In this document: positions 35,162 through 42,193 of the stretch, piece after piece
How positions within the stretch are numbered: the first letter of the stretch is position 1
Layout of the letters: each line of letters begins with the position of its first letter
Source: Candidatus Undinarchaeales archaeon
GTDB taxonomy: Archaea; SpSt-1190; JASMDC01
Reading direction: 5' to 3'
DNA length: 64,000 bases
NCBI GenBank assembly: GCA_030753015.1
Contig: JASMDC010000005.1
Span: forward strand, 62,001 to 126,000
Program-made: the position numbers and the translations under genes
Notes under the pieces: model-generated
The model's input: the letters and a program-made list of their open reading frames with translations, nothing else
What the model was told of the DNA's origin: nothing
Database searches by the model: none

Positions 35162-36805
35162 ATGAAAGACTTACGTCCGAACATGGAGGATTACGAGAAG
35201 ACCCGCAACGAGTTCAAGCTCGAAGTGCCCGAGTACTTCAACTTCGGATTCGACGTTGTCGATCAGTGGGCCGAGGACCGCACGAAGCTCGCTCTGGTGT
35301 CGGTCAATCCGGACGACACCGTGCAGAAGCACACCTTCTGGGACATCAAGACCGGTTCGAACCGCGTCGCGAACGTGCTCAAGAAGCTCGGGCTCAAGAA
35401 GGGCGACCGCGTGTTCATCATGCTACCCCAGTGCGCTGAGTGGTACATGTGCATGATCGGCATGTTCAAGCTCGGTATCGTGCCCATGCCGGCGACCGCC
35501 ATGTGCACCGCCAAGGACGTCGAGTACCGCATCAAGACCGCAGGTGCCGTCATGGCCATCAGCGATGGAGTGGGCGCCGTCAAGGTCGATGATGTGTTCG
35601 ACGATCTGGACTGCCTTACCAAGCGCATGGTCCTGGGTGACAAGCGTGAAGGCTGGCTCTCCTACGATGACGAGGTCGCCGGTGCATCCTTGCAGCTCGA
35701 GGGCGTCGAGAAGACGAGGTCCGACGATACCCTTCTCCTCTACTTCACCTCCGGGACCACATCCTACCCCAAGATGGTGCTTCATACACAGGCGTCGTAT
35801 GGCATCGCTCACCGCATCACGGCCACGTTCTGGCAGGACCTCAAGCCCACCGATCTTCATTGGACCATGTCCGATACCGGGTGGGCCAAGGCTGCCTGGG
35901 GCAAGCTCTTCGGGCAGTGGACCGTCGGTGCCGCCGTGTTCCAGCTCGAGGGTAAGTTCGACGCTAAGCGGACGCTCGGAGCGATGCAGAACTATGGCAT
36001 CACGACCTTCTGTGCGCCGCCCACGGTGTACCGTGTGATGGTGAACGCTGACCTAAAGGCCTTCGACCTTTCCGACCTGCGCCACTGCATGGCTGCCGGA
36101 GAGCCGCTGAACCCAGAGGTCATGCGCATCTGGAAGGAGGGCACCGGTACGCACATCTACGACGGGTACGGCCAGACCGAGACCGTGAACCTCGTGGCCA
36201 ACTACCGGTGCCTGCCGATCAAGCCCGGGTCCATGGGCAAGCCCACGCCCGGGTTCTACGTTTCCGTCATCGACGACGAAGGTAATGAGGTCCCCCCGGA
36301 CACGGAGGGCCATATCGCCGTTCGCGTGAAGCCCGAGCGCCCCGTGGGGCTGTTCAAGGAGTATTGGATGGAGCCTGACAAGACCGCTAGCGCCTATATG
36401 GGCGACTGGTACCTCACTGGCGACAAGGCCTACAAGGACACTGACGGTTACCTATTCTTCGTCGGACGAGTGGACGACGTCATCATCACGTCGGGCTACC
36501 GCATCGGTCCCTTCGAGGTCGAGAGCGCGCTGCTCGAGCATCCTGCCGTGCAGGAGTCGGCCGTGGTCGCTGCACCTGACAAGACCCGCGGTGAGGTCGT
36601 GAAGGCCTTTGTCATCCTTGCCCCAGGTTTCGATGGGAACGACGATCTGGTCAAGGAACTGCAGACCCACGTGAAGACGGTCACAGCACCCTACAAGTAC
36701 CCTCGCCGTATCGAGTTCGTCACCGAGCTCCCCAAGACCATCAGCGGCAAGATCCGCCGCGGTGAGCTCAAGGAGCGCGAGTGGAAGGACTGGAAGATCA
36801 AGTGA
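35162..36805 (+). CDS. AMP-forming acyl-CoA synthetase, tandem paralogue
   Basis: Second ANL ligase, 547 residues, same family as the preceding gene (YFTSGTTSYPKMVLHTQASY, GDKAYKDTDGYLFFVGRVDD, ELPKTISGKIRRGELK). The loop SGTTSYPK replaces the usual SGTTGxPK. An ATG at 35138 is in frame, but GAGGGG at 35150-35155 fits the ATG at 35162. Its codon use differs strikingly from the upstream paralogue: arginine is almost always CGC/CGT with a single AGG, like the genes to its right. So it is either a later arrival or the first gene of a different genomic background. Substrate unknown. Confidence 0.9.
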   Translation: MKDLRPNMEDYEKTRNEFKLEVPEYFNFGFDVVDQWAEDRTKLALVSVNPDDTVQKHTFWDIKTGSNRVANVLKKLGLKKGDRVFIMLPQCAEWYMCMIGMFKLGIVPMPATAMCTAKDVEYRIKTAGAVMAISDGVGAVKVDDVFDDLDCLTKRMVLGDKREGWLSYDDEVAGASLQLEGVEKTRSDDTLLLYFTSGTTSYPKMVLHTQASYGIAHRITATFWQDLKPTDLHWTMSDTGWAKAAWGKLFGQWTVGAAVFQLEGKFDAKRTLGAMQNYGITTFCAPPTVYRVMVNADLKAFDLSDLRHCMAAGEPLNPEVMRIWKEGTGTHIYDGYGQTETVNLVANYRCLPIKPGSMGKPTPGFYVSVIDDEGNEVPPDTEGHIAVRVKPERPVGLFKEYWMEPDKTASAYMGDWYLTGDKAYKDTDGYLFFVGRVDDVIITSGYRIGPFEVESALLEHPAVQESAVVAAPDKTRGEVVKAFVILAPGFDGNDDLVKELQTHVKTVTAPYKYPRRIEFVTELPKTISGKIRRGELKEREWKDWKIK

Positions 36806-36871
36806 CATCGTCCTGAGGCAAAAGCCCCGAGCTTCCAGCGTCTAGTTCCTGGTTCGACGACCCCACTTGCG

Positions 36872-36891
36872 CCCGCCTTCGTAGCGGCGGG
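36872..36891. terminator. GC hairpin after the second acyl-CoA synthetase
   Basis: CCCGCC at 36872-36877 pairs with GGCGGG at 36886-36891 across an eight-base loop, 66 bases after the stop. No T run follows. Confidence 0.35.
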
Positions 36892-36951
36892 ATTGGTGTT
36901 GGCGCGGAGGTGGGGGGGGAATGAACTCACGGCTTATGCGCATTCATTTCA

Positions 36952-37001
36952 TAATGATATAGTAAGCAGTTAGGGTATGTAAACTGATTACTCTATCATT
37001 A
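36952..37001. repeat. inverted repeat with 20-bp arms
   Basis: Arms at 36952-36971 and 36982-37001 match at 18 of 20 positions (left arm begins TAATGATATAG, right arm ends CTATCATTA) around a ten-base spacer AGGGTATGTA. It is AT-rich in a GC-rich genome and lies at the edge between the metabolic genes and the MNT/HEPN pair. It may be a recombination or mobile-element end, a strong operator, or a structured RNA. Confidence 0.6.
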
Positions 37002-37033
37002 AGGATCATTCAACAACCTGGACGCCAGAAATG

Positions 37034-37062
37034 ACGCCGCATAAACAGTATTATTGCGGCGT
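37034..37062. terminator. hairpin downstream of the MNT gene
   Basis: ACGCCGCA at 37034-37041 pairs perfectly with TGCGGCGT at 37055-37062 around a 13-base loop. It lies about 150 bases after the minus-strand MNT stop and could end that transcript. Confidence 0.35.
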
Positions 37063-37208
37063 TGGGCGATCGGGATAATTCGGACTTACAAATGGATGTA
37101 ATCTTAAGCGAGAGGGGCGAAAACTTATGTGTGCCTCTTACAGTCATTTGGAAGGAAAAGGGAGGTCGGATAACCCACTGTTGTACGACGTTGGAAATCG
37201 TTAATGAT

Positions 37209-37808
37209 TTACTCCGAGAGCCATCCTTCAAAGAGCCTGTATTCTACGTTTTCCTTTCCAAGTATGCGAGCGATGCGTTCCGATGCTTCGGGCGGCACCA
37301 TGAATGCTCTGCTGGAAAGCACAGTGCCATGCAATTCCTTTACAAGTCCTTTGGATATGAAGTTTTTCTCTCTCCTTCCAATGAACTTCCGAACCACACG
37401 ATTTCTCTTGGTAACATCGGAGATCGACTCAAGCATAAAAAGCACGTAACGAGGTCGTTCGTCAGTTGAGAGGTCTTTGAAGGCACCATAGAGAACAACA
37501 CCGTCTGATGCAACGCTCGTCCGCAAGTCCCATTCCTGAAGCATTCCAACGGAACAGGATATCTGATTCTCAATACCTTTCAGTTTCCATGTCTTATTCA
37601 GCTTGGACTGTTCGAAGTGTTTCAATCGTTCGTTCACGATATCCTTGACCTTTTCTTCCAGATCACTCGAATAGACATCGATGAAGATATCAACATCGCT
37701 ATCCTTGTTGAAATCATCCCTCGCTATACTTCCGAAGAGGATGGCTCGCCGGATGAGGAGTTGTTTGGATAGCTGTCGGCAAGAGATAAGAGCGGAGATG
37801 AAGCTCAT
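37209..37808 (-). CDS. MNT-type nucleotidyltransferase with C-terminal extension
   Basis: Minimal nucleotidyltransferase domain: AILFGSIARDDFNKDSDVDI contains the GSxxR and SDxD metal-binding motif. In MNT/HEPN modules this protein modifies and blocks the HEPN partner. The protein is longer than a minimal MNT (~100 residues); the second half (about 90-199) is unassigned. The longest frame begins with a TTG at 37841 inside the HEPN gene; the first ATG is 37808, though no clear ribosome site supports either. It overlaps or abuts the HEPN gene, and both are clearly AT-richer than their neighbours, which suggests transfer. Confidence 0.77.
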   Translation of the reverse strand: MSFISALISCRQLSKQLLIRRAILFGSIARDDFNKDSDVDIFIDVYSSDLEEKVKDIVNERLKHFEQSKLNKTWKLKGIENQISCSVGMLQEWDLRTSVASDGVVLYGAFKDLSTDERPRYVLFMLESISDVTKRNRVVRKFIGRREKNFISKGLVKELHGTVLSSRAFMVPPEASERIARILGKENVEYRLFEGWLSE

Positions 37809-37824
37809 TGCATAGCCAATAATC

Positions 37825-38265
37825 TCATTCCTCGATGTCAAGACTTACACCCTCCTCTTGAAGCTCTTCCTCGATAATATGCCGGAGTCGTTGAAATGCC
37901 AGTATAACGCGATCGACCAGCTCCTTGGTGCATCGTCCATAAATGATAGTATCTCGCACGTCCTCGATATCGTACATGAGATCGTAGACCTCTTCCTGGC
38001 GAGGGAAAACAATCGGCATCTTCCGTTCGATAATGGCATTCAGTTTTTGGCCGGGTTGAGGGCGCTTGAACCAATTGTGCTGTACCTGCTTGCCTGCAGT
38101 AATTCGGTTAGTAACATGAAGATAGAGCTCAAGTAAATTGACCGAGCCTAACGAGGTATGGAATCCTATTGTCTGGATTCTCCGTTCCCATCCGATATCG
38201 AGAGCGTTCTGAATTTCATCGATGCTCTCGGCGATTTTCCTTATATGTTCGGTTGGAGCGGTCAT
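37825..38265 (-). CDS. HEPN-like protein partner of MNT
   Basis: All-helical protein of 146 residues encoded directly upstream of the MNT gene, the usual HEPN-MNT order. HEPN toxins have an R-x4-6-H RNase motif near their last third. Here the matching segment reads DVRDTIIYGRCTKELVD, so the histidine position is tyrosine and the ribonuclease site looks lost or altered. The assignment rests on gene order, size and this segment. The promoter overlaps a repeated ATACCA-N5-TGGTAT operator, so the pair is probably self-regulated. Confidence 0.65.
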   Translation of the reverse strand: MTAPTEHIRKIAESIDEIQNALDIGWERRIQTIGFHTSLGSVNLLELYLHVTNRITAGKQVQHNWFKRPQPGQKLNAIIERKMPIVFPRQEEVYDLMYDIEDVRDTIIYGRCTKELVDRVILAFQRLRHIIEEELQEEGVSLDIEE

Positions 38266-38275
38266 TTTGATCAGA

Positions 38276-38303
38276 GGTATAGTCTATACCAGTAATTGGT
38301 ATA
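38276..38303. promoter_or_regulatory. operator 1 and TATA region of HEPN/MNT
   Basis: TATACCA-GTAAT-TGGTATA at 38285-38303 is a perfect inverted repeat, with a further GGTAT half-site at 38276-38280. On the minus strand the TATA-like ATTAAAATATA (about 38302-38312) lies beside it, so a bound protein would sit between TATA box and transcript start of the HEPN gene (ATG at 38265). Confidence 0.62.
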
Positions 38304-38342
38304 TTTTAATCCATAAAAAGGTTTCGTTTTGTGGTAAGTTTC

Positions 38343-38370
38343 ATACCAAGATTTGGTATTAAACATACCA
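38343..38370. promoter_or_regulatory. operator 2 of HEPN/MNT
   Basis: ATACCA-AGATT-TGGTAT at 38343-38359 repeats the operator 1 arms with the same five-base spacer, 57 bases centre to centre, and an extra ATACCA half-site follows at 38365-38370. The conserved arms with different spacers show selection on the arms. Confidence 0.6.
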
Positions 38371-38867
38371 TCAAGGCCCGTGACAAAATCGTGTCGACGA
38401 TGTCGTACAACTGCCTATACCTGCAATTTTCTTTCAGATGAAGTGACCTCCGCCCTTATTCGGGTATCGCCCCTAATGCGCTCTAGTATACGAAAGAACC
38501 GTCACAAACCCACAATCAGAGAATCCCTACAATACGTCTATATCGCGAGAACGATCTCCGATATGAACCACACGGGCGCCATTATACGAGAGCCAGTATG
38601 AATCCGGCCAGCCCACGTCTTGTATCCGAGATGCGCTTCGGATATCACAGATCCCTGATTACAGATGCTCACGGCCTCCCGGTCGAGACCATCGCCTCGG
38701 CCCTGAACTGGTCCAGCGGGCTCTGGACACCGGCAATGTCACACCGGGTGATGTGTGTGTAGACCGCGGTCGCCACCTGGAGCATATGGTATTCATCCTA
38801 CCCCTGAAAGGAGGCGGAGTTTCTACTTTACATCCGTTCTATGAACCCGTCACACGGGCCCGTTCGC
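38371..38867. other. gap between HEPN operators and the Cys-rich gene
   Basis: About 500 bases without an intact gene. Nothing is recognised in 38371-38597. A transposase-like fragment lies at 38598-38762, and a different frame continues protein-like after it to about 38850, as a frameshifted relic would. Confidence 0.45.
38598..38762 (+). pseudogene. possible IS4/IS5-type transposase fragment
   Basis: A 54-codon frame contains RFGYHRSLITDAHGLPVET, which resembles the FGYKxHxxTDxxGLPV strand of DDE transposases, and then ends at a stop. Another frame continues with protein-like sequence, suggesting a frameshift. There are no inverted ends or second copy in the window. Weak evidence, offered as a relic only. 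Confidence 0.3.
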
Positions 38868-39026
38868 TCACTCGATGGGCACCTGCACGCCCTCGAAGGA
38901 CCGTGAGGCGTACATGCGCCGGTAGGCGAGGAAGGCAGCGACGCTGAGCACGGCGGCCACAGCGAGGAAGCACATCCCACTGCAACAGTTCTCTTCATCA
39001 TCACAGCAGGGGCAACACGCGCACAT
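38868..39026 (-). CDS. small Cys-rich single-pass membrane protein
   Basis: Predicted 52-residue protein starting MCACCPCCDDEENCCSGMC, with eight cysteines in the first 19 residues, followed by one hydrophobic helix (FLAVAAVLSVAAFLAY) and a basic then mixed tail. The cysteine cluster could bind zinc or an FeS cluster at the membrane face. The longer frame to 39083 is unlikely because a clear TATA box (GGTATATAAG, 39048-39057 region) lies 26-30 bases before the ATG at 39026, which fits a leaderless transcript. No family recognised. Confidence 0.62.
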   Translation of the reverse strand: MCACCPCCDDEENCCSGMCFLAVAAVLSVAAFLAYRRMYASRSFEGVQVPIE

Positions 39027-39048
39027 GGCTCCACATCGTCGCCTCGGG

Positions 39049-39058
39049 CTTATATACC
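39049..39058 (-). promoter_or_regulatory. TATA box of the small Cys-rich gene
   Basis: Minus strand GGTATATAAG is the most canonical TATA element in the window and fixes a start of transcription at or next to the ATG at 39026. Confidence 0.6.
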
Positions 39059-39079
39059 TTTTGCGAGCCGCTAGGGCCT

Positions 39080-39817
39080 TCACCCATTGAAGAGCACGGG
39101 CGCAAGGCCCTTCACGGGCACGGGGACCAGGTAGTAGTCCTCGCCGAGCAGCACGTCCCCGGAAACTGAGAAGGGCTCGAGCCGGGGAAATGCGGTCTTC
39201 CTGAAACCGAGTAGGGCCACGGCGTTCCCGTCGTCATGGTCAGCGAGTATGCACCGGTCGCCCGGCGGCGGGTACGTACGGCACGCATCGGGCCTGTCAT
39301 CATATCCCTTGCAGGACAGGTCCAGGATTAGGCGTTCCCCGTGCACCTTCGCATCGACATTCAGGTCACTGCAGGCCTGGCGCACGACCACTGAGCGAGG
39401 AACGTGGCGGGCCAGAAGGCGTGCGGATTCATCATCATCTCTATACCGTACAACGACCAGGATCACATCGTCCCGCGCTGTACGAGGCACCATGTTGCCC
39501 ACACCCACGAAGCAGCACAGCCCGTCACTGCACGTGCGTTTTTCACAGCGCACGCTCCGGGCCACCTTCCTGAACCGGGAGGCGTCCACCTGTTCGTCGA
39601 GATATCGATGGTCTCGCCACCGCGAGAGGCCGAGCGCACGGGCAGCGAATATCGCGGGAAGGGGCCAGAATATGTTGAGGGCCACTGCAGCAAGCACGAT
39701 ACCACGGGCCGAGAAACCTTCCGACCATACTACAGCAAGTGCCGTTAGTGTCCCGATCGCAAGGGTGACTACATAGAATCGTTCCTCGCGGTCCTCCAGG
39801 TCAGTGACCGTGGCCAT
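39080..39817 (-). CDS. membrane protein with cysteine-rich soluble domain, unknown function
   Basis: 245-residue protein not assigned to a family. The first 75 residues hold two hydrophobic segments (FYVVTLAIGTLTALAVVW and GIVLAAVALNIFWPLPAIFA). The rest is soluble, with CEKRTCSDGLCCFVGVGN and CKGYDDRPDACRTYPPPGDRC, which recall short metal-binding clusters. The open frame runs to 40186, but that part only shadows the opposite DUF116 gene; the ATG at 39817 is placed about 31 bases from a TATA-like CATTAATACC shared with that gene. The small Cys-rich gene follows on the same strand. Confidence 0.72.
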   Translation of the reverse strand: MATVTDLEDREERFYVVTLAIGTLTALAVVWSEGFSARGIVLAAVALNIFWPLPAIFAARALGLSRWRDHRYLDEQVDASRFRKVARSVRCEKRTCSDGLCCFVGVGNMVPRTARDDVILVVVRYRDDDESARLLARHVPRSVVVRQACSDLNVDAKVHGERLILDLSCKGYDDRPDACRTYPPPGDRCILADHDDGNAVALLGFRKTAFPRLEPFSVSGDVLLGEDYYLVPVPVKGLAPVLFNG

Positions 39818-39843
39818 GGGCGCCTGAGGGGGCGAGGAAAAGA

Positions 39844-39853
39844 CATTAATACC
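39844..39853. promoter_or_regulatory. shared TATA element of divergent genes
   Basis: CATTAATACC reads as a TATA box in both directions. It is about 27 bases from the plus-strand ATG (39875) and about 31 from the minus-strand ATG (39817), leaving both genes with almost no leader. Confidence 0.5.
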
Positions 39854-39874
39854 TGTCACACCTTCGCGTGCACC

Positions 39875-40567
39875 ATGTTCGGGATCCCGGAATCGCTGGT
39901 TCTCCTCATGGGCCAGGTATTCGTTGGGCTCATCGGTCTCTCGTTCATCCTCACCCTCCTCGGTGTGGGCCTCATCCTCATCAACGCCTACCGCGATCGC
40001 TTCTTCCTCCCACGTGCCACACTGGTGCTCTTCACATCGTTCCGCTATCCCATCAAGGCGATCCTCCGGATGGTGGGGATGCCCGGCACCACCATCGACC
40101 GTCTGAGCCTGGACATCCGTAACACCATACAGCGTCCATTCTTCTCTACTGTGCCTCCAGAAAAGCGAATGGCATTCTTCCCCCAATGCCTCCGTGATCT
40201 GAAGTGCCCCGCGCGCACATCGCCCGAGTACGGCATCATGTGCTCCAAGTGCGGTAAGTGCGTCATCGGCAGCTTCAAGAAGAAAGGGGAGGACCTGGGC
40301 TACATGGGGGTCTACATCGTCCCCGGCTCCAGCTTCATCAAGCGCATCGTCAAGCGTGATGGCCCGAGCGCAGTTCTGGGAATCGCCTGCACCGCCGACG
40401 CCACCGCGGGCATGGAGATGCTTGAGGCTTACGGACTACCTGCCCACTCGGTCTACCTGCTCAAGGAGGGTTGTGTGAACACCGTCGTCGATGCCGATCG
40501 GGTGCTCGAGATCATGGAACTGGGATGCGAGACGGAAGATGTGCCCCCTTCCGGCGTAGCGGCATAG
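39875..40567 (+). CDS. DUF116 family membrane-anchored protein
   Basis: 230 residues with an N-terminal hydrophobic helix (VFVGLIGLSFILTLLGVGLILI) and a DUF116 domain. FFPQCLRDLKCPA, EYGIMCSKCGKC, AVLGIACTADATAG and LKEGCVNTVVDADRV are its conserved cysteine-bearing blocks. The family is widespread in archaea and anaerobes and its biochemical role is not settled; metal or FeS binding by the cysteines is likely. Leaderless ATG behind the shared TATA element at 39844. Confidence 0.85.
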   Translation: MFGIPESLVLLMGQVFVGLIGLSFILTLLGVGLILINAYRDRFFLPRATLVLFTSFRYPIKAILRMVGMPGTTIDRLSLDIRNTIQRPFFSTVPPEKRMAFFPQCLRDLKCPARTSPEYGIMCSKCGKCVIGSFKKKGEDLGYMGVYIVPGSSFIKRIVKRDGPSAVLGIACTADATAGMEMLEAYGLPAHSVYLLKEGCVNTVVDADRVLEIMELGCETEDVPPSGVAA

Positions 40568-40597
40568 AAGTACTTTACGCAGACCCGGTACATCTTC

Positions 40598-41335
40598 TCA
40601 ATCTTCGCCGAAAAGGTGCTCGAAACCGTCCCCGATGGCGAGTCCCACCTTCTTGTACCATGGCGCTTCTCGCCGCACCTTTGCTTTTTGGGTGATGTCG
40701 AGGAAGTTATCCAGTAACTGGTAGCCCGCATCGTTGTCAATGCCTTCATCCTCGAGCTGTGAGCCCCATTCCGGGTGGAACTGCACTGCATAGACCGGCT
40801 TTCGTTTATGCTGCATCCCCTGCACTTCGCAAAGGTCCGAGTAGGCAGTGACCTTGAATCCACGGGGGACCTCGGTCACCTCATCACCATGGTATTCCGC
40901 CATGATGACCTCATCATCGAGCCCTTTGAACAGTGGGCTTTTTTCTGTGAAGTGGACCTTCGTAGGACCTCGCTCCAGTTCATAGCCTTCCGCCTTGTCG
41001 GTCCTCCCGTCATAGGATTCTGCCAGGAGCTGATGAGCGAAGCAGATGCCGAGCACTGGCCGTTTCGATGAACGGTAGAGCTCCTGTTCAGCCTGAAGCC
41101 ACTCATCATCGCGATGCTCACGAACGTTGTAAGGTGATCCCGAGCCGATTATGCCATCGAACTCATCGGGGTCCGGTAGCTCACCCTTGTACGCCTTGAA
41201 ATCGGTCACGTCAGCTCCCGTTTCCTTGAGGTATGACGTGATCATCTTCCCTGTATAGTTACCAGGGTGGTTCCTGAGCACGGCTATGCGCACCGGCTCG
41301 CGGTCACACTCGGAAGGTTCTTCCAGGACGTACAC
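40598..41335 (-). CDS. class I glutamine amidotransferase (GMP-synthase-type) domain protein
   Basis: 245-residue protein with the GATase triad: GICFAHQLLAES carries the cysteine nucleophile and VQFHPEWGS the histidine and glutamate. It releases ammonia from glutamine for a partner, or acts as a gamma-glutamyl hydrolase. The sequence is longer than the archaeal GMP synthase subunit A (about 190 residues), and a C-terminal tail (KVRREAPWYKKVGLAIGDGF) is extra. The start is a GTG 25 bases after a TATA box centre, so leaderless. The acceptor enzyme is not evident; no synthetase gene is adjacent. Confidence 0.83.
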   Translation of the reverse strand: MYVLEEPSECDREPVRIAVLRNHPGNYTGKMITSYLKETGADVTDFKAYKGELPDPDEFDGIIGSGSPYNVREHRDDEWLQAEQELYRSSKRPVLGICFAHQLLAESYDGRTDKAEGYELERGPTKVHFTEKSPLFKGLDDEVIMAEYHGDEVTEVPRGFKVTAYSDLCEVQGMQHKRKPVYAVQFHPEWGSQLEDEGIDNDAGYQLLDNFLDITQKAKVRREAPWYKKVGLAIGDGFEHLFGED

Positions 41336-41355
41336 TGATTACCACTCTTCAGTAG

Positions 41356-41364
41356 TAATATATC
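41356..41364 (-). promoter_or_regulatory. TATA box of the GATase gene
   Basis: Minus strand GATATATTA, identical in core to the box before the leucine-type operon. Its centre is 25 bases from the GTG at 41335, supporting a leaderless transcript. Confidence 0.5.
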
Positions 41365-41413
41365 TTTCTGGGTATTTAAATGTTTCGGTCGCAGTGGGCC
41401 GCCCTACCTTACG

Positions 41414-41423
41414 TTTTTATTAC
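41414..41423 (+). promoter_or_regulatory. TATA box of the regulator pair
   Basis: TTTTTATTAC is about 28 bases before the ATG at 41447 and argues for this start over the upstream in-frame GTG at 41426, which would lie almost on the box. Confidence 0.5.
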
Positions 41424-41446
41424 TGGTGGTCGTATCACTCGACCGC

Positions 41447-42193
41447 ATGTCTGTCGCTAGTGCCCTTGCCCATGAGGCCCGGATCGAGATGCTCCGTACC
41501 CTCATCGATAAAGGGGACGCTACAATGGAGGAGCTCTGTTCGCGGACGGGTCTTGCTTCTCGGGTAGTGGAGCAACATACCAAGGTGCTCCTTGAGCTCG
41601 GGATGGTGACGCATCTGGCCGAGGACAAGCTGAGCGTGCTCGCGGACACCCAGACCCTACTTGAGCCTCTCCTCCTGCCGAAACGGCAGGGAAGTGCCGC
41701 AAGGTGCTGTAGTGTGATGGAGGACCAGACCCAGGTTCTCAAGACCATGGAACGGGTCAACGTCCGCCTCGGACGCCAGGACGTCAACTACTACGTCTAC
41801 AACGGTGACGAGCTCGCGAACCTCTTTGATTGGCTGAAGCGGGATGCTGAGCTGATGCCAAAGGAGCTGTGCCAGCGCGGTGTGGACATGCGGTTGCTGA
41901 CGACCATCACCGAGGAGAACCTTCCCGACGTACGGCGGATCGCTCAATGGTTCGATATCCGACACCTGCCCAAGAAGGTGCTCGACTTCCGGTTCATCAT
42001 CAAGGGCGGCAACGACGTGTTCTTCTGGTTCACACGACGACGTTCGAAGAACGACAACAATAGACTATGCGCTCACTTCCATGGTAAGGACTTCCAGAAC
42101 GCCTTCTACTCGGTCTTCAACACCCTTTGGGTGCTCTCCACTCATCTGCCCGACCGGGTGGCAGAGATACGGGAGGTGCACGAGGATGACTGA
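41447..42193 (+). CDS. HTH transcription regulator with C-terminal sensor domain (first of a pair)
   Basis: 248 residues. The first 75 form an ArsR-like winged helix (ALAHEARIEMLRTLIDKGDA, then MEELCSRTGLASRVVEQHTK as recognition helix). The C-terminal 130 residues (GVDMRLLTTITEENLPDVRR, FDIRHLP, FIIKGGNDVFFWFT) form a domain shared with the next gene and resembling the effector domain of methanogen FilR1-type regulators. Leaderless start behind TTTTTATTAC. The ligand and targets are unknown; the overlapping paralogue suggests a heteromer. Confidence 0.8.
   Translation: MSVASALAHEARIEMLRTLIDKGDATMEELCSRTGLASRVVEQHTKVLLELGMVTHLAEDKLSVLADTQTLLEPLLLPKRQGSAARCCSVMEDQTQVLKTMERVNVRLGRQDVNYYVYNGDELANLFDWLKRDAELMPKELCQRGVDMRLLTTITEENLPDVRRIAQWFDIRHLPKKVLDFRFIIKGGNDVFFWFTRRRSKNDNNRLCAHFHGKDFQNAFYSVFNTLWVLSTHLPDRVAEIREVHEDD

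Larger units (their letters stand above)
36806..37208. other. 403-base gap with structured repeats
   Basis: No convincing gene. It contains a GC hairpin at 36872-36891, a long AT-rich inverted repeat at 36952-37001 and a third hairpin at 37034-37062, in a stretch where composition drops toward the AT-rich MNT/HEPN pair. Small overlapping frames on both strands here look like noise. Confidence 0.6.

Noticed and set aside
36835-36870. tRNA-like GGTTCGA box
   Set aside because: The surrounding bases do not fold into an acceptor stem and anticodon arm; no other tRNA candidate was seen.
37010-37469. Small frames on both strands near the MNT 3' end
   Set aside because: They overlap the hairpins or the MNT gene and have no start signal, motif or plausible composition.
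39818-40186. N-terminal extension of the minus-strand membrane protein to 368 residues
   Set aside because: It only mirrors the DUF116 gene on the other strand; the ATG at 39817 has a TATA element at the right distance.
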